64,000 nt of DNA from NCBI GenBank assembly GCA_963575745.1, contig CAUYUJ010015296.1, positions 118,259 to 182,258 on the forward strand, in the 5' to 3' direction. Of this stretch, positions 1-9,700 are shown piece after piece. The notes beneath the pieces were generated by a model. The model was given only the letters and a program-made list of their open reading frames with translations. It was not told where the DNA came from and did no database searches. Position 1 is the stretch's first letter. The number at the start of each line of letters is the position of its first letter. The translations under genes and the position numbers were made by a program. This stretch comes from Prorocentrum cordatum. Its lineage: Eukaryota; Sar; Dinophyceae; Prorocentrales; Prorocentraceae.

Positions 1-81
1 GCCACAGCTCGACGGAACAATGGGGAGCATCGGTGGGCAAGGTTCTTCCGGGGTGGAGCTGGGACTCCCAGCAAGCGTGTC

Positions 82-255
82 TTCAGGAGGGGAAAAACAC
101 AGACACAACGAATCGTCGATCCCCCAGAAAATAATAATGGGAAAATATGGGAAGTGAGCGGGAAGACGGAAACCCAGAAAATACATGAAAATATATGGGA
201 ATCTGGTTACTTGTGTCTACTCATTGGTGTGTCTCAGTTCCCCTTCATATTTGGA
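82..255 (+). repeat. Dispersed repeat (ACACAGACACAAYGAATCG family), copy 1
   Basis: This stretch shares its order of motifs with 4207-4375 and 14246-14405: CAGGAGGGGAAAAA, then ACACAGACACAAYGAATCG, then CCCAGAAAATAT, GGGAAGTG, and a T-rich right part ending near CCCCTTCAT. The three copies lie in different surroundings, so this is an interspersed family of about 160-170 bp. No clear terminal inverted repeat or target duplication was seen. ORFs here are fortuitous. Confidence 0.75.
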
Positions 256-304
256 TACTGGGACCTTTTTTTCAGGCAGGCTTCAGTCGGCGAACACTTC
301 ATAC

Positions 305-445
305 GCACACGCGCACACTTACAAACTTTCGGAGATCCGCGCGGATTTCTTGTGCAGGCGCTTGACCCCCCTCTCTGGCGCGCGGAGCGCGCCAGGCTCG
401 GCGCCGATCCAATAAATGCGCGGACCTCCAACAATACGTTTACGC
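305..445. mobile_element. Foldback element, GATCCAAGAATCCGCGCGGAC family, copy 1
   Basis: The left arm around 321-348 (AAACTTTCGGAGATCCGCGC) pairs imperfectly with the right arm around 413-443 (GCGCGGACCTCC then CGTTTAC). Inside is a perfect hairpin, CTGGCGCG at 375-382 with CGCGCCAG at 388-395. Related copies lie at 14442-14585 and 58001-58147, and a right end only at about 38750-38800. It is probably a non-autonomous inverted-repeat (MITE-like) element. The mechanism is inference. Confidence 0.6.
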
Positions 446-629
446 AATTGACGTTTTCAGTTATCATCTGCTCCTCCTCCTCGTCCTCCTCCTCCTGCTC
501 GTTCTCCATTCCTTTCCCTCATGAGTAGCGTCTGCCTGTCGCATTCCGAGGTGGGTTGGACGTGCGGGCTGGGCGTGTCGAGTGAGACTACCTTACCATG
601 TGTGAGTTTGAAGCTTAGAAGCAGACAGC

Positions 630-1010
630 AGCTTCACAGATGGAGGGCGGGCGGTCTTCAACATGTGGATCTCGCCTTAGCGCCGCGCGCACTCGTCGGT
701 TGTTTTCAACATTTTGCTCTCGCTTTATTACCGCGCACACTCGTTTCACAACTTTGCAAGATATTCGCACATGGAGGGCGGGCCAGTTTCAAAATGTGGC
801 TCTCGCCCCAGCGCCGCGTTCATTCGTCCTACAAATGTGCAAGAGTTGCACACATGGAGGGCGGGCCTTTGTTTACATGTTGTTTTCGCCTTGGCCCCCT
901 GCACATTCGTTGAAATAGTTAGCAGAGAGTTTCACGGGTTCAGGGCGGCTCAGTTTCAGGATGTTGTTATCGCCTTGGCACCGCGCGCATTCTTTTCAAA
1001 CGGGTGCAAG
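630..1010 (+). repeat. Degenerate minisatellite, period about 83 bp
   Basis: The phrase ATGGAGGGCGGGC recurs at 640, 771 and 854 and in degraded form near 940. Each is followed by a TTTCAAMATGTGGCTCTCGC-like stretch and CGCGCRCACTCGT. The same unit occurs in reverse orientation at 43196-43490 with 84-bp spacing. The overlapping open frames wander between frames and are not genes. Confidence 0.75.
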
Positions 1011-1345
1011 ACTTTGGTTGGTTTTCCAGCTAACGTACCAGAAATGGTGCTTTGGAACGGCTCAGGACTGCCAGGGCGCAACCGTTATGTTAATTTGCGG
1101 TGTTGAAATCCCATGAACGGTGTTCTGGCACGACTCAGGGTCGTCAAGACGCAACAGTCGTGTAGACTCTTGGCGTTGAAATCTTGGGAATGGTGTCTGG
1201 TGCGCTTCATGATTTTCGCACGGCTGTCCCCCAACGTGGTTTTTCTTTCAGTGGAAATGAATATTTGTAGGGGCCTATGAAGAGGGAGTTTGGAGGGAGG
1301 GTGTATTCAGCATCGTTGATGAGTTTTGGGTTTACATTGGTCTTT
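1010..1345. other. No feature recognised
   Basis: Mixed-composition sequence with no open frame of interest. A doubled theme (gaaccgt / caggactgccagggcgcaac and acgactcagggtcgtcaagacgcaac) around 1070-1160 suggests a degraded repeat. Nothing else can be supported. Confidence 0.4.
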
Positions 1346-1495
1346 CTTTTTCTCCTTCTCCTCCGCCTCCTCCTCCTCCTCCTTCTCCTCCTCCCCCCCC
1401 CTCCTCCTCCTCCTCCTCCTCCTCCTCCTCCTCCTCCTCCTCCTCCTCCTCCTCCTCCTCCTCCTCCTCCTCCTCCTCCTCCTCCTCCTCCCTTC
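1345..1495 (+). repeat. (TCC)n microsatellite
   Basis: A long, nearly pure CTC/TCC tract, interrupted by a C-run near 1391. Open frames on both strands (poly-Pro, poly-Leu, poly-Gly) come from the trinucleotide and are not coding evidence. Confidence 0.95.
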
Positions 1496-1499
1496 TCGC

Positions 1500-2045
1500 C
1501 CCTCATCCTCATCATCCTACATATTCTTCCATCCTCTCCCATCCCCCCCATCTGCTCTGTTTCCTTCTGGCAGTTTCTTTCTTGCATCGGGGCGACCAGT
1601 CTCAGAAGCGCTGCGGGGAAGGCGTGAGGGGAAGTGCTCCTAGGCGTTGAGCCCAGGGAGCGCGAGGTCAGATATTATTACCTGCACCTCATTTATCCCA
1701 GAGGCTGGCAGTTTTCCGCCGACCCCCATCCGACGTTTCTCTTCATGTTCTTCATTTACTCCCTCATTTCCTCCCCCACCTCCCTCCTTTTGGCCTGTTC
1801 GCCTACTCCTCACGAGCACCGCCTCCAAGGACGGGGATTACGCATATCTTCGAGGGCACCAGTAGTTCACAGCAGTCCTCCTTCCTCTCTCTTCCTCCCG
1901 GGGTCCATTTCGATCCGATCGATCCGATTCGACATCGATCCCTCGGTCCGATCCGATATCGATCCCAGCAAGCCCGATCCGATTCGATTCCCCATAGCCC
2001 GACGACCTGGTCTGGCCCGCTGCTCGTGTGGTGGTGCTGGCGCAC
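1500..2045. other. Unassigned; short GATCCGATTCGATC repeats at 1910-1992
   Basis: From about 1910 to 1992 the sequence is a run of GATCCGAT / GATCGATC variants giving local dyad symmetry. The remainder is pyrimidine-rich with no recognisable product. A long minus-strand frame crosses it but is Arg-rich only because it reads through the GGA tract further right. Confidence 0.5.
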
Positions 2046-2048
2046 CCT

Positions 2049-2221
2049 GGTCGGGTGTTGCTAGAAGTGCCCCTGGCCCAAGGTGCCCCCCAGGATGTCC
2101 AAGGAGGCCCCCACGGCCTCCAGGGCACCCCTCGCGAGGCCCAGAGGGCCCCAGGGGCTCCAAAGTGGAGCGAAAAGCTGGGGGGACCTTTGGCCAGGAG
2201 CACCTTTGGCAACCCCCGACC
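2049..2221. mobile_element. Foldback element, GGTCGGGTGTTGC family, copy 1 (about 173 bp)
   Basis: The left end GGTCGGGTGTTGC at 2049 continues through GTGCCCCTGGCCCAAGGT. The right end (reverse complement) reads GGTCGGGGGTTGCC, then GGTGCTCCTGGCCAAAGGT, giving imperfect arms of about 45 bp. A second, more diverged copy in opposite orientation lies at 30545-30710. It is a non-autonomous inverted-repeat element by structure; no target duplication was evident. Confidence 0.65.
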
Positions 2222-2404
2222 TGGCGCAGCCGATGCGATTCGGTTCTGCCTCCGTGCCGATGCGGCTCAGTCCGACGCTCCTGTCGACCGGGCCTGGTTT
2301 CCCGACCCGGTGCCGACGCACCTTGCTCGCCGCCCTCGGCTGGCGGGCGGCGGGAGGCGCGGGCCCCAGAGCCTCCTCGGGCGGGGCCGCGGCAGGGATA
2401 AGTG

Positions 2405-2625
2405 GCTCTTCCTCCCCTCCTCCTCCTCCTCCCCCTCCTCCGCCTCCTCCTCCTCCTCCTCCTCGTCCTCCCCCTCCTCCTCCTTCTCCTCCTCCTCCTC
2501 CTCCTCCTCCTCCTCCTCCTTCTCCTCCTCCTCCTCCTCCTCCTCCTCCTCCTCCTCCTCCTCCTCCTCCTCCTCCTCCTCCTCCCCCTCCCCCTCCTCG
2601 TCCTCCTTCTCCTCCTCTTCGGAGG
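2405..2625 (+). repeat. (TCC)n microsatellite
   Basis: About 220 bp of TCC with scattered CCC, GTC and TTC interruptions. It creates poly-Ser, poly-Pro and poly-Leu frames on the plus strand and Glu/Arg-rich frames on the minus strand, all artefacts. Confidence 0.95.
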
Positions 2626-2815
2626 GTTCTGGGACGGCCGCGGCGCCAGGTACAGCTTCCAGAGCCACCAGAGCTCAGAGCTCCCCAGTTCCCCCCTGTC
2701 TGATTTTGTCACCGTCGTGGTTCTTCCTTGCCTCCGACGTGGTACTGCCTTCCTTCGAGCAGTGGCCAAGCGTCCTGCCCTGCCCCTAGGCTCACGAAGT
2801 CGTGTTCTGATAGTT

Positions 2816-2960
2816 CCCAACCATCCTGTGGTGTTGGGTCCTCGTTTTGAAGAGACAGCGCCGCGCGCCCCACCTTCCTTCCTCCTCCTCCCCCTCCTCC
2901 CCCTCCTCCCTCCTCCCCCTCCTTGCTTCCGCTCTCGGCACACCTCTCACACGTTTCGTA
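2816..2960 (-). repeat. Conserved flank plus TCC tract adjoining the 77-bp array
   Basis: Read on the minus strand this is a GGA tract next to GCGCTGTCTCTTCAAAACG and AGGACCCAACA. The same join (GGA tract, GCGCTGTCTCTTCGAAGCG, AGGACCCAACAA) occurs at about 25900-26030 beside the 90-bp array. A related phrase, AACGAGAACCCAACCA, follows GGA tracts near 57965 and 62478. It looks like the end of a composite repeat that carries the minisatellite. Confidence 0.7.
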
Positions 2961-3840
2961 GCCCCATAGGGATCTCCATCGAAGGCCCCAGTGGTTGCTC
3001 TCGCATGCGGTTCCCCCACCCAGGGCAGCGTTTCGTGGCCCCATAGGGAGCTCCACCGAAGGCCCCAGTGGCTGCTCTCGCACGCGCTTCCCCCACCCAG
3101 GGCAGCGTTCCGTGGCCTCATAGGGGGCTCCACCGAAGGCCCCAGTGGCTGCTCTCGCATGCGGTTCCCCTACCCAGGGCAGCGCTTCGTGGCCCCATAG
3201 GGAGTTCCACCGAAGGCCCAGTGGCTGCTCTCGCATGCGGTTCCCCCACCCAGGGCAACGCTTCGTGGCCCAATAGGGAGCTCCACCCAAGGCCCCAGTG
3301 GCTGCTCTCGCATGCGGTTCCCCCACCCAGGGCGACGTTTCGTGGCCCCATAGGGAGCTCCACCGAAGGCCCCAGTGGCTGCTCTCGCATGCAGTTCCCC
3401 CACCCAGGGCAACGCTTCGTGGCCCCATAGGGAGCTCCACCGAAGGCCCCAGTGGCCGCTCTCGCACGCGGTTCCCCCACCCAGGGCAGCGTTTCGTGGC
3501 CCCATGGGGAGCTCCACCGAAGGCCCCAGTGGCGCAGTTCGCATGCGTTTCCCCCACCCAGGGCAGCGTTTCGTGGCCCCATAGGGAGCCCCACCGAAGG
3601 CCCCAGTGGCGCAGTTCGCATTAAGGTTTCCCCACCCATGGCAGCGCTTCGTGGCCCCATAGGGAGCCCCACCGAAGGCCCCAGTGGCGCAGTTCGCATG
3701 CGGTTCCCCCGCCCAAGGCAGCGTTTCGTGGCCCCATAGGGAGCTCCACCGAAGGCCCGCCCCAGTGGCGCAGTTCGCATGCGGTTCCCCCACCCGAGGC
3801 AGTGTTTCGTGGCCCTATAGGGAGCACCACCGAAAGCGGC
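2961..3840 (-). repeat. 77-bp tandem minisatellite, about 11 units
   Basis: The CATAGGG landmark falls at 2965, 3042, 3119, 3196, 3272, 3349, 3426, 3503, 3580, 3658, 3735 and 3816, so the period is almost exactly 77 bp. The minus-strand unit contains CCTTCGGTGGAGCTCCCTAT and GGGGCCACGAAACGCTGCC. Because 77 is not a multiple of three, frames rotate from unit to unit; the overlapping open frames of 200-280 codons are artefacts of missing stops. It is homologous to the 90-bp array at 24910-25850. Confidence 0.93.
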
Positions 3841-4135
3841 ACCCACAACGCGTTACGAACAATTACTTATGGTTGGGTCCTTTGCCAGGGTATTTGTTGT
3901 GCGCTTGCGCGAGGTATTATTAGAACATCTCTGGCTGAAGCCGTCTTGTTATCATACATTGGCTTCATGGTATCAGTACACCGCCTTTGCTCACAGGAAA
4001 TAGCTTTGCCTCAAGGGCGTTCATGATTGCTTGTCCCGTCGTCGTCTCGTAGTCGTCCTGTGGTCATCCCGTGCGTGTTCCTTTGATATCGCGTGGCTGT
4101 CCTGGGCGGAGTACATATCCAGTTTCCACGACCTC
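3840..4135. other. No feature recognised
   Basis: Ordinary-looking, less repetitive sequence between two repeats. The only pattern is a short CGTCGTCTCGTAGTCGTCC run near 4038. No gene supported. Confidence 0.4.
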
Positions 4136-4215
4136 GCGGGCTTGGCCCATGGGCCAGGACCCTGTAGATACGGTGCGTTTTTTCGCGGATGCCCCGCGCG
4201 GAACGTATCTGTCAG
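4135..4215 (+). repeat. Dispersed repeat shared with 36225-36330
   Basis: CGCGGGCTTGGCC ... GCGTTTTTTCGCGGATGCC then CCGCGCGGAACGTA matches CGCGGGCCAGGCC ... GCGTTTTCTCGCGGGATGCC then CCGCGCGGAACGTA at 36225-36310. In this copy it abuts copy 2 of the ACACAGACACAA repeat. Confidence 0.7.
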
Positions 4216-4375
4216 GAGAGAAAAAACACAGACAGAATGAATCGCCCACTCCCAGGAAAATGCAGGAACATCTGGGAAGTGGGGGGGGGAGACAAAAACA
4301 TAGAAAATATTTGAAACTATGGTGAATCCTGTTATTTGTGTGTACTTATTCGTGTGTCCCAGGGCCCCTTCATCT
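4207..4375 (+). repeat. Dispersed repeat (ACACAGACACAAYGAATCG family), copy 2
   Basis: Contains ACACAGACAGAATGAATCG, then CCCAGGAAAATG, GGGAAGTG, a TTATTTGTGTGTACTTATT stretch and CCCCTTCAT, in the same order as at 82-255. Copies 1 and 2 keep the T-rich right part best; copy 3 at 14246 is interrupted by a foldback element. Confidence 0.75.
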
Positions 4376-4569
4376 GTGCGACCGCGTAACCACGGGGTCG
4401 CACTGGGATCCAGGCCACGAGGGTGCAGATATGGATTGTTTACCGCCCCTGCTGTCCCTTGGTCGCCCCGTCTGTATTGATAGTTGGGCCACTACAGAGG
4501 GAGGCGAGACCGATATGTGGATGGTGAGACCGGAAGATGCGTCGATAGGGAGATTCGGGGTTCAGCCAG

Positions 4570-4980
4570 AGCGCCAGACTACGATCCAACAGCGTAGTGC
4601 CAACAGCGTAGTGAAAGGCGTAGTGTCAGTCAGGTGACACCGCGCTGCTGACACTACGCTGTTCACACCACACTTCAGCAGCGTCGTGTCAACAGCGTCG
4701 TGTCCGTTGACACTGCGCTGTTGACACTGCGCTGTTCACGCCGCCCTGCTGCTCGTCGCGCCCAGAAATGCCTAGGGCGAGTTTGGTGAACATCGCCGAA
4801 CTCACAGCGTAGTGAACAGCATAGTGCTAGGTGACACTGCGCTGTTGACACTACGCTGTTGACACTCCGCTTCAACAGCGTAGTTTCAACAGCGTAGTGC
4901 CAACAGCGTAGTGTCAATAGCGTAGTGTCCGCTGTTGGCACTACGCTGTTGGCACTATGCTGCTGACTTGACTCACGGTT
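4570..4980. repeat. 14-bp tandem repeat in alternating orientation
   Basis: Units of CAACAGCGTAGTGT (14 bp) occur in blocks that switch strand several times: plus at about 4577-4640, minus to 4680, plus to 4705, minus to 4745, plus again at about 4803, minus at 4832-4872, plus at 4873-4930, minus at 4931-4970. The array can therefore fold into many hairpins. A minus-strand open frame crosses it but follows the repeat. Confidence 0.9.
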
Positions 4981-5149
4981 GAACCGCCTCCTCGAAATAG
5001 ACAGATCGGGACGCCGATGAATCGGAGGTTGGATGGTGAGCCCGAAGTGAAACGTGGGATGCCCCAGCGTGCGGGTGAGGCGATGCGAATCTGCGCGAGT
5101 TCCTCCGCTGACTTGGGCCAAGTCAAACAAAAATGAGTCGCCCCCCCCG

Positions 5150-5500
5150 TCGCCGGATAGTTGCCTCGATGGTTGCCCCAGTTGTTGCCCCGATTGTTGT
5201 CCCGACGGTTGTGCCGATGGTTGTCCCCACAATGGTTGTCCCGATGGGTGTCCCGATGGGTGTCCCGATTGTCGTCCCGATTGTCGTCCCGCTGGGTGTC
5301 CCGTTGGGTGGTTGTGCCGCTGGTTGTCCCGGACTGAGGGCCTCAGACTGACCAGAGCCTTGGCAGGCGCCCGCGGCTGCGCGCTGCGCTTGTTGCCCGC
5401 CCGTCAAAAAGAATGCCGCCGGTTGTCCCGATGGTTGTTCCGCTGGTCGTCCTGGCGGGTGGCCCGATGGTTGTCCCACTGGTTGTCCCGTCCGCAATGA
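5150..5500 (+). repeat. 12-bp tandem repeat (GGTTGTCCCGAT)
   Basis: Units of GGTTGTCCCGAT and variants (GGTGTCCCGAT, GGTCGTCCTG) fill this region with one non-repeat insert at about 5330-5420. The period is a multiple of three, so frames stay open (Cys/Pro-rich on plus, Thr/Gly-rich on minus). A reverse-orientation relative, CGGGACAACC, occurs at 24560-24680. Confidence 0.88.
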
Positions 5501-5742
5501 TAGAGAAGTGCTTTGGTTGTGGGATCAAATGATGTACTGTGGGCCGATTGGTGGGGAGATGAATGCCGACATGTTGTTAGATAGCGATTCCGATCCGACG
5601 CCGTTGTCGCCCCCCTAATTCTTTCTCACCAGCAGGGTGGTCCTATAGGTATTTTCTGCCGAGGCGTCCTCGCCTACGAGTCCCGCCGCCCCCCCCTGTG
5701 AGGGATTAGTCCCCGTCTTCCCTTCGACGGGGATCGATACAC

Positions 5743-5808
5743 CACCTCCTCCTCCTCCTCCTCCTCCTCCTCCTCCTCCTCCTCCTCCTCCTCCTCCTCC
5801 TCCTCCTC

Positions 5809-5838
<30 letters not shown>
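5743..5838 (+). repeat. (TCC)n microsatellite
   Basis: About 95 bp of pure TCC, ending in a C-run at about 5832. Flanks are not shared with other TCC tracts as far as I can see. Confidence 0.95.
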
Positions 5839-5839
<1 letters not shown>

Positions 5840-5997
5840 TTTCTCCTCTTCCTCCTCCTCTACCTCCCTCCTTCCCTGCCTCCTCCTTTTGTCGCTCCTG
5901 CCTCTTCTCCTCCCCTTATTCGCCGCGCGCGTGATTTCGCTGGGGGGGCGGGAAGGGGGAGCAGCCCAACATCTCACACGCCCTGCCGCCCCCCGGC

Positions 5998-6212
5998 AAC
6001 CTGGGGACCGCGGGTTCGACGAAGTCGGGGGACAACATCTGGCAGGAAAAGTACCTCCAGATGATCAAGGATGTCGAGACCAAGATTATCCAGGCGAAGT
6101 CCAGGCACTGGTGGGACGGCAAGGATTACTCGTACCAGGACTTCTGCCTGCAGAGCTACCCAGACGAGCAGGCGCGTCGGCAGCGCTGGGCCGGGGAGAT
6201 CAGAGGGGCAGC
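5998..6212 (+). CDS. Candidate exon, unknown protein
   Basis: From about 6010 to 6212 one frame (in phase with ATG 6061) uses mostly C- or G-ending codons and gives a well-mixed, non-repetitive peptide. It includes NIWQEKYLQMIKDVETK, then SRHWWDGKDYSYQDFCLQSY and ARRQRWAGEI. The neighbouring sequence lacks this character. I do not recognise the family. The most likely reading is a single exon of a spliced gene; boundaries are guesses (the frame stays open to 6450 but turns into low-quality sequence after about 6215). It could instead be a gene fragment or pseudogene. Confidence 0.45.
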
Positions 6213-6214
6213 CC

Positions 6215-6690
6215 TGGCAATGTCATTATCCTCCTCGTCCTCGTTTTCCCTCCCGCCCTCATGCGAGTCGAGTCGAGGCGTCCTCCTTCCCTCCCCGCCC
6301 CGCGTGACCAGCTGGCAGCATGGCGTCACACTCGCAAGAGAGCAGGGGAGGCACGGAACCGAGGCCGAACACATATCTCAGCGTCACCAGGCACCCCATG
6401 GGCACGAGCCTGGTAATCCAAACCGATGGTGGCAAGAGATGTGGGGGTAACGCAGCAGCGTCCGTCGTCGTCGGCATCTTCGCCGGCGGAGAAGCAAGGC
6501 CGACGTACCAGCGGTGGCACGCGCCGAAGGGCACCGCCTGAGTGGGGATTCAGCGGCATTCCAAGCAGATGCCGCAGGATTGGAGAAACCAGCATCAAGT
6601 GCACAATCTCCTATCGTTCCCGCGAACGGTGTAGGAGCTCCATACAGCTATGTAGGAAGCGAGGGGGGAGGAGGGTTTGAGGTGGACGGC
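6215..6690. other. No feature recognised
   Basis: Ordinary sequence downstream of the candidate exon, possibly intron. Several short overlapping frames exist on both strands, none with convincing composition. Confidence 0.35.
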
Positions 6691-8830
6691 TGAGGAGGAT
6701 GAGGAGGAGGGTGACAGAGGGCGACGGAGGAGGAATGGGGATGAGCGTTGGGGCGGAGGGTTGAGGGGAACATGAGCAACAAGGGGCTCAAGCAGCAGCG
6801 CTTCCCAGTTAGCCCGACAGTGGTTTCCAAAATTGACGTTTCGCTCGAGACATCCTCCCAACATGAGATTGATTGCGTTTCAAAAACTGGCGTTGTCGTG
6901 GGCTCGCGGCTTGGGCTCCAAGGGGGTCTAACATGGTTCCAGACGGTTCCAAGATGGGCCCAAGAGAGCCCAAACAGGGTCCCCTGATGCCTCCAAGGTG
7001 ATGCCCAAACGGCGGTTTCGCTCGAGACAGTTTGGCAACGTGGTGACTTTAAAGCAGTGGTTTCTCGAAGATTGCCTCATACTTCCCAAGCAAGACCTGT
7101 GATGGCTCAATGGGGGCTCCAGGAGGGTCCCAAGAGAGCCAAAGTAAGGCTCCATGATGCTTCCGAGACGGTCCAGGAGGCGGGGAAGACGCGCGGAGGA
7201 GGAGAGGCGAGGAGCACAGAGGAGCAGCGAGGAGCAGTGATGAGGCGGATCGAATAAGCAGGGGGAGGTAGAAAAAGGAGACGGAGCGCGGGATCAAAAG
7301 TAGGAATCAGCAGCTCGCAGCAGCAAGCAAAAGCGCGCAGCACCAATCAGCAGCAAGCAACGCCGAGCAGCCTCAAACAGTCGCGAACGGCGGCAACTAG
7401 CAGCATCAGCAACAATAGCCTCAATCAGCAGCGCTTCCCGTTTCCATACGAGGCGTTTAGCGTGAGACATCCTCGCCAAATCGAGATTGAGTGTATTTCG
7501 AAAGCGTGCGTTTTCGTAAGCTACCGCTTCGGCCTCAGCAGGGGTCTAGAATGGCTCAACAGGGTTCCAGGAGGGCTATTTGATAGCCCAGATAGGACCC
7601 CACGGTTTCTTACAGTTTTCGTGATGAGTGTGATGGCTCAAGGGAGGTGCAGGAGGGCCCCGAGAGAGCCCAAACAGGGCCCCATGTCAGGCCCCCAATG
7701 TGGTCCCAAAGTGGCAGTTTCGCGCGGAACAACCCTGCGACATCAAGAGTTAAACATGCCGCTCGAGCTCCGAGAGCGCTCAACATGTCTCAGGAGGGTC
7801 CCAAAAGTGCCCCGAGAGAGCTCCAATAGGGCCTCCGGATGCCTCCAGGATGGACCTGGACGCCTCGACGGGATTCCGCAGAACGGCAGTGCAGCGGAAG
7901 GCATCCTCCCAAGCCGGAGAGATCGAAAGAGCTGTTATTTTGAGCATCCAAGTCTGGCTCCAAGAGGTCTCCAAGGTGGCCCAAGAAGTTTCCAGGAGAG
8001 CCGTCACAGAGCTGGGCCCGGACGGCTAGGCGGGTGAATTTGCCAGGCGGGTTGAAATGTTCAGGCGGGTTCACATGACCAGCGGTTCAAAACGGCTTCG
8101 CGGTTTCACGCGGCGGCAGGTCAACGCATTTTGTGTGTCCCAGCATTGTGTTGGAAAGGCGAGGAGGAGGAGAAGGATGAGCGAGGAATGGAAGGATGAG
8201 CGACGAGGAGGAGAAACAAGAAACGCGCGGAAGAGGAGAGCGAATGAGGAGAGCGAATGAGGAGAAGGGGCGGGGGGCAAAACAGAGTTGTGAGAAGAAG
8301 TTGTGAGAAGGCGAAGCAAGAAAGAGGATGAGCATGGAGCTAGAAAAGGGGACGGAGCGTGGGAATAAAAGCAGGGATCAGCGAGCAGTTTGTATCATCA
8401 AGCAAAAACGCGCAGCACCAAGCAGCAGCAAGCAACTCCGAGCAGCATCAAGTAGCGTCGAACGACTGCAATCGGTAGCATCAGCAACAATTGCCTCAAG
8501 CAGCAGCTCTTCTCGTTGTGACCGAAAGAGTGCCAATAACTTCAGTTTCGCGCAACGCACAGAGTTTGTTGAAGTTAGTGCTTAAATGATTCCTCTAGGA
8601 TTCCAAGGAAGGGCCATCATGACTAAAGAAGTCTCCACGAGGACCCCAAGACAGCCCAAGCAGGGCCCACTCATGCAGCCAGTACGATCCCAGCGCGGCC
8701 GCTTCGTGCGAGGCATCCTCCACACATGGAGGCTTTGAACACATTGGTTCTTAACGCTTGCCTGTCGAGCTCCAGGAATGGTTCAATATGGTTAAAGAGG
8801 GCTCCAAGAGGGCTCCCCACAGGGTCTCTC
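6690..8830 (+). repeat. Degenerate long repeat, three recognisable units
   Basis: The phrase AGCAACAAKRGCCTCAAKCAGCAGCGCTTCCC occurs in variant form at about 6772, 7408 and 8482 (spacing about 636 and 1074 bp). Each is followed by a GAGACATCCTC-like word, and blocks of GGGCCCCA / CCAAGAGAGCCC-type low-order repeat lie between. Units 2 and 3 also share an upstream part: GACGGAGCGYGGGAWMAAAA, then CAGCAGCAAGCAA. No coding function is supported. Confidence 0.65.
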
Positions 8831-8879
8831 ATTGTTACTTACAGAGGGAAGGGCGTGGGCGACCCGAATGCATACGTAT

Positions 8880-9700
8880 ATTGTTCAATACATGCGTACA
8901 CAAACATATTCACAATACCGATCCACCTGTAGACATACATACATATACATGTATGCATGGATGAACATATACATTTACATGTTTGCATGTGCGGATGTCT
9001 AAATATATGTTTGTATTTGCATCTATGTATGTATGTGTACATGTGTGTGCGTTTGTATGTGTGCATATGTGTGTTTGTGTGCATGTATACATATACATAG
9101 ATATGTGCAAGTACGTATGTCTGTATGTATGCATGCATGTATGTATGTTTGTGTATATGCATGTATATGTATACGTATATGCATATGCGTATGCATACGT
9201 TTATGCATATGTATTTGTATACGTATGTTTATGTATATATATGTGTGTGAGCATGCATGATTGTAGGTGTATGTGTAGATGTAGGCATGTATGCCGTTGT
9301 GCACGTGTGCATGTATGTACGTATGTATATATGTATACATGTATGTATGTATGCATGCATGTCTATATGTATATATATATGTTTTATGTGTAAGTATGTA
9401 TGTATGCGTGTATGTATGTAGGTATGCATGTCGGAATGTGTATATATATATATACACACGCGCGTATGTATGTGTGTATGTATGTACGACTGTACAAATG
9501 TATGCATGCATGCATGCATGCATGCATGCATGCATGCATGCATGTATGTATGTATGTATGTATTTATGCATGTATGTATGTATGTATGTATGTATGTATG
9601 TATGTATGTATGTATGTGTGTGTATGCGTGCATGTATGCTTGTGTGTACGTCTGCATAAGTGTGTGTGTGTGTGTGTGCGTGTGTGTGTGTGTGTGTGTC
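8880..9700 (+). repeat. ATGT / ATGC / TG microsatellite tract
   Basis: About 800 bp of TATG, TGCATG and GTGT motifs, purest at 9505-9620, ending in a TG run (9660-9700). Period-4 repeats open all frames and yield Cys/Met/Val- or His/Thr-rich pseudo-proteins of up to about 400 codons, which I reject as genes. Confidence 0.93.

Noticed and set aside
1867-2943. 358-codon minus-strand ORF
   Set aside because: Half of it is poly-Arg from the TCC tract, and the rest overlaps a foldback element. No domain.
2961-3840. CRISPR-like array
   Set aside because: Units are contiguous and alike along their full length; no unique spacers, and the genome context is eukaryotic.
2709-3846. Several 200-280-codon ORFs over the 77-bp array
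   Set aside because: The repeat lacks stops in several frames; unit length is not a multiple of three, so the peptide changes frame between units. Not a repeat protein.
6005-6030. GGGTTCGACGAAGTC, T-loop-like tRNA motif
   Set aside because: No matching acceptor, D or anticodon arms around it, and it reads as part of the candidate exon.
7634-7642. TGGCTCAAG, resembling the 3' end of the dinoflagellate spliced leader (also reverse complement at 26929-26937)
   Set aside because: Only about nine bases match and both lie in repeat families rich in this word; not evidence of a reintegrated cDNA.
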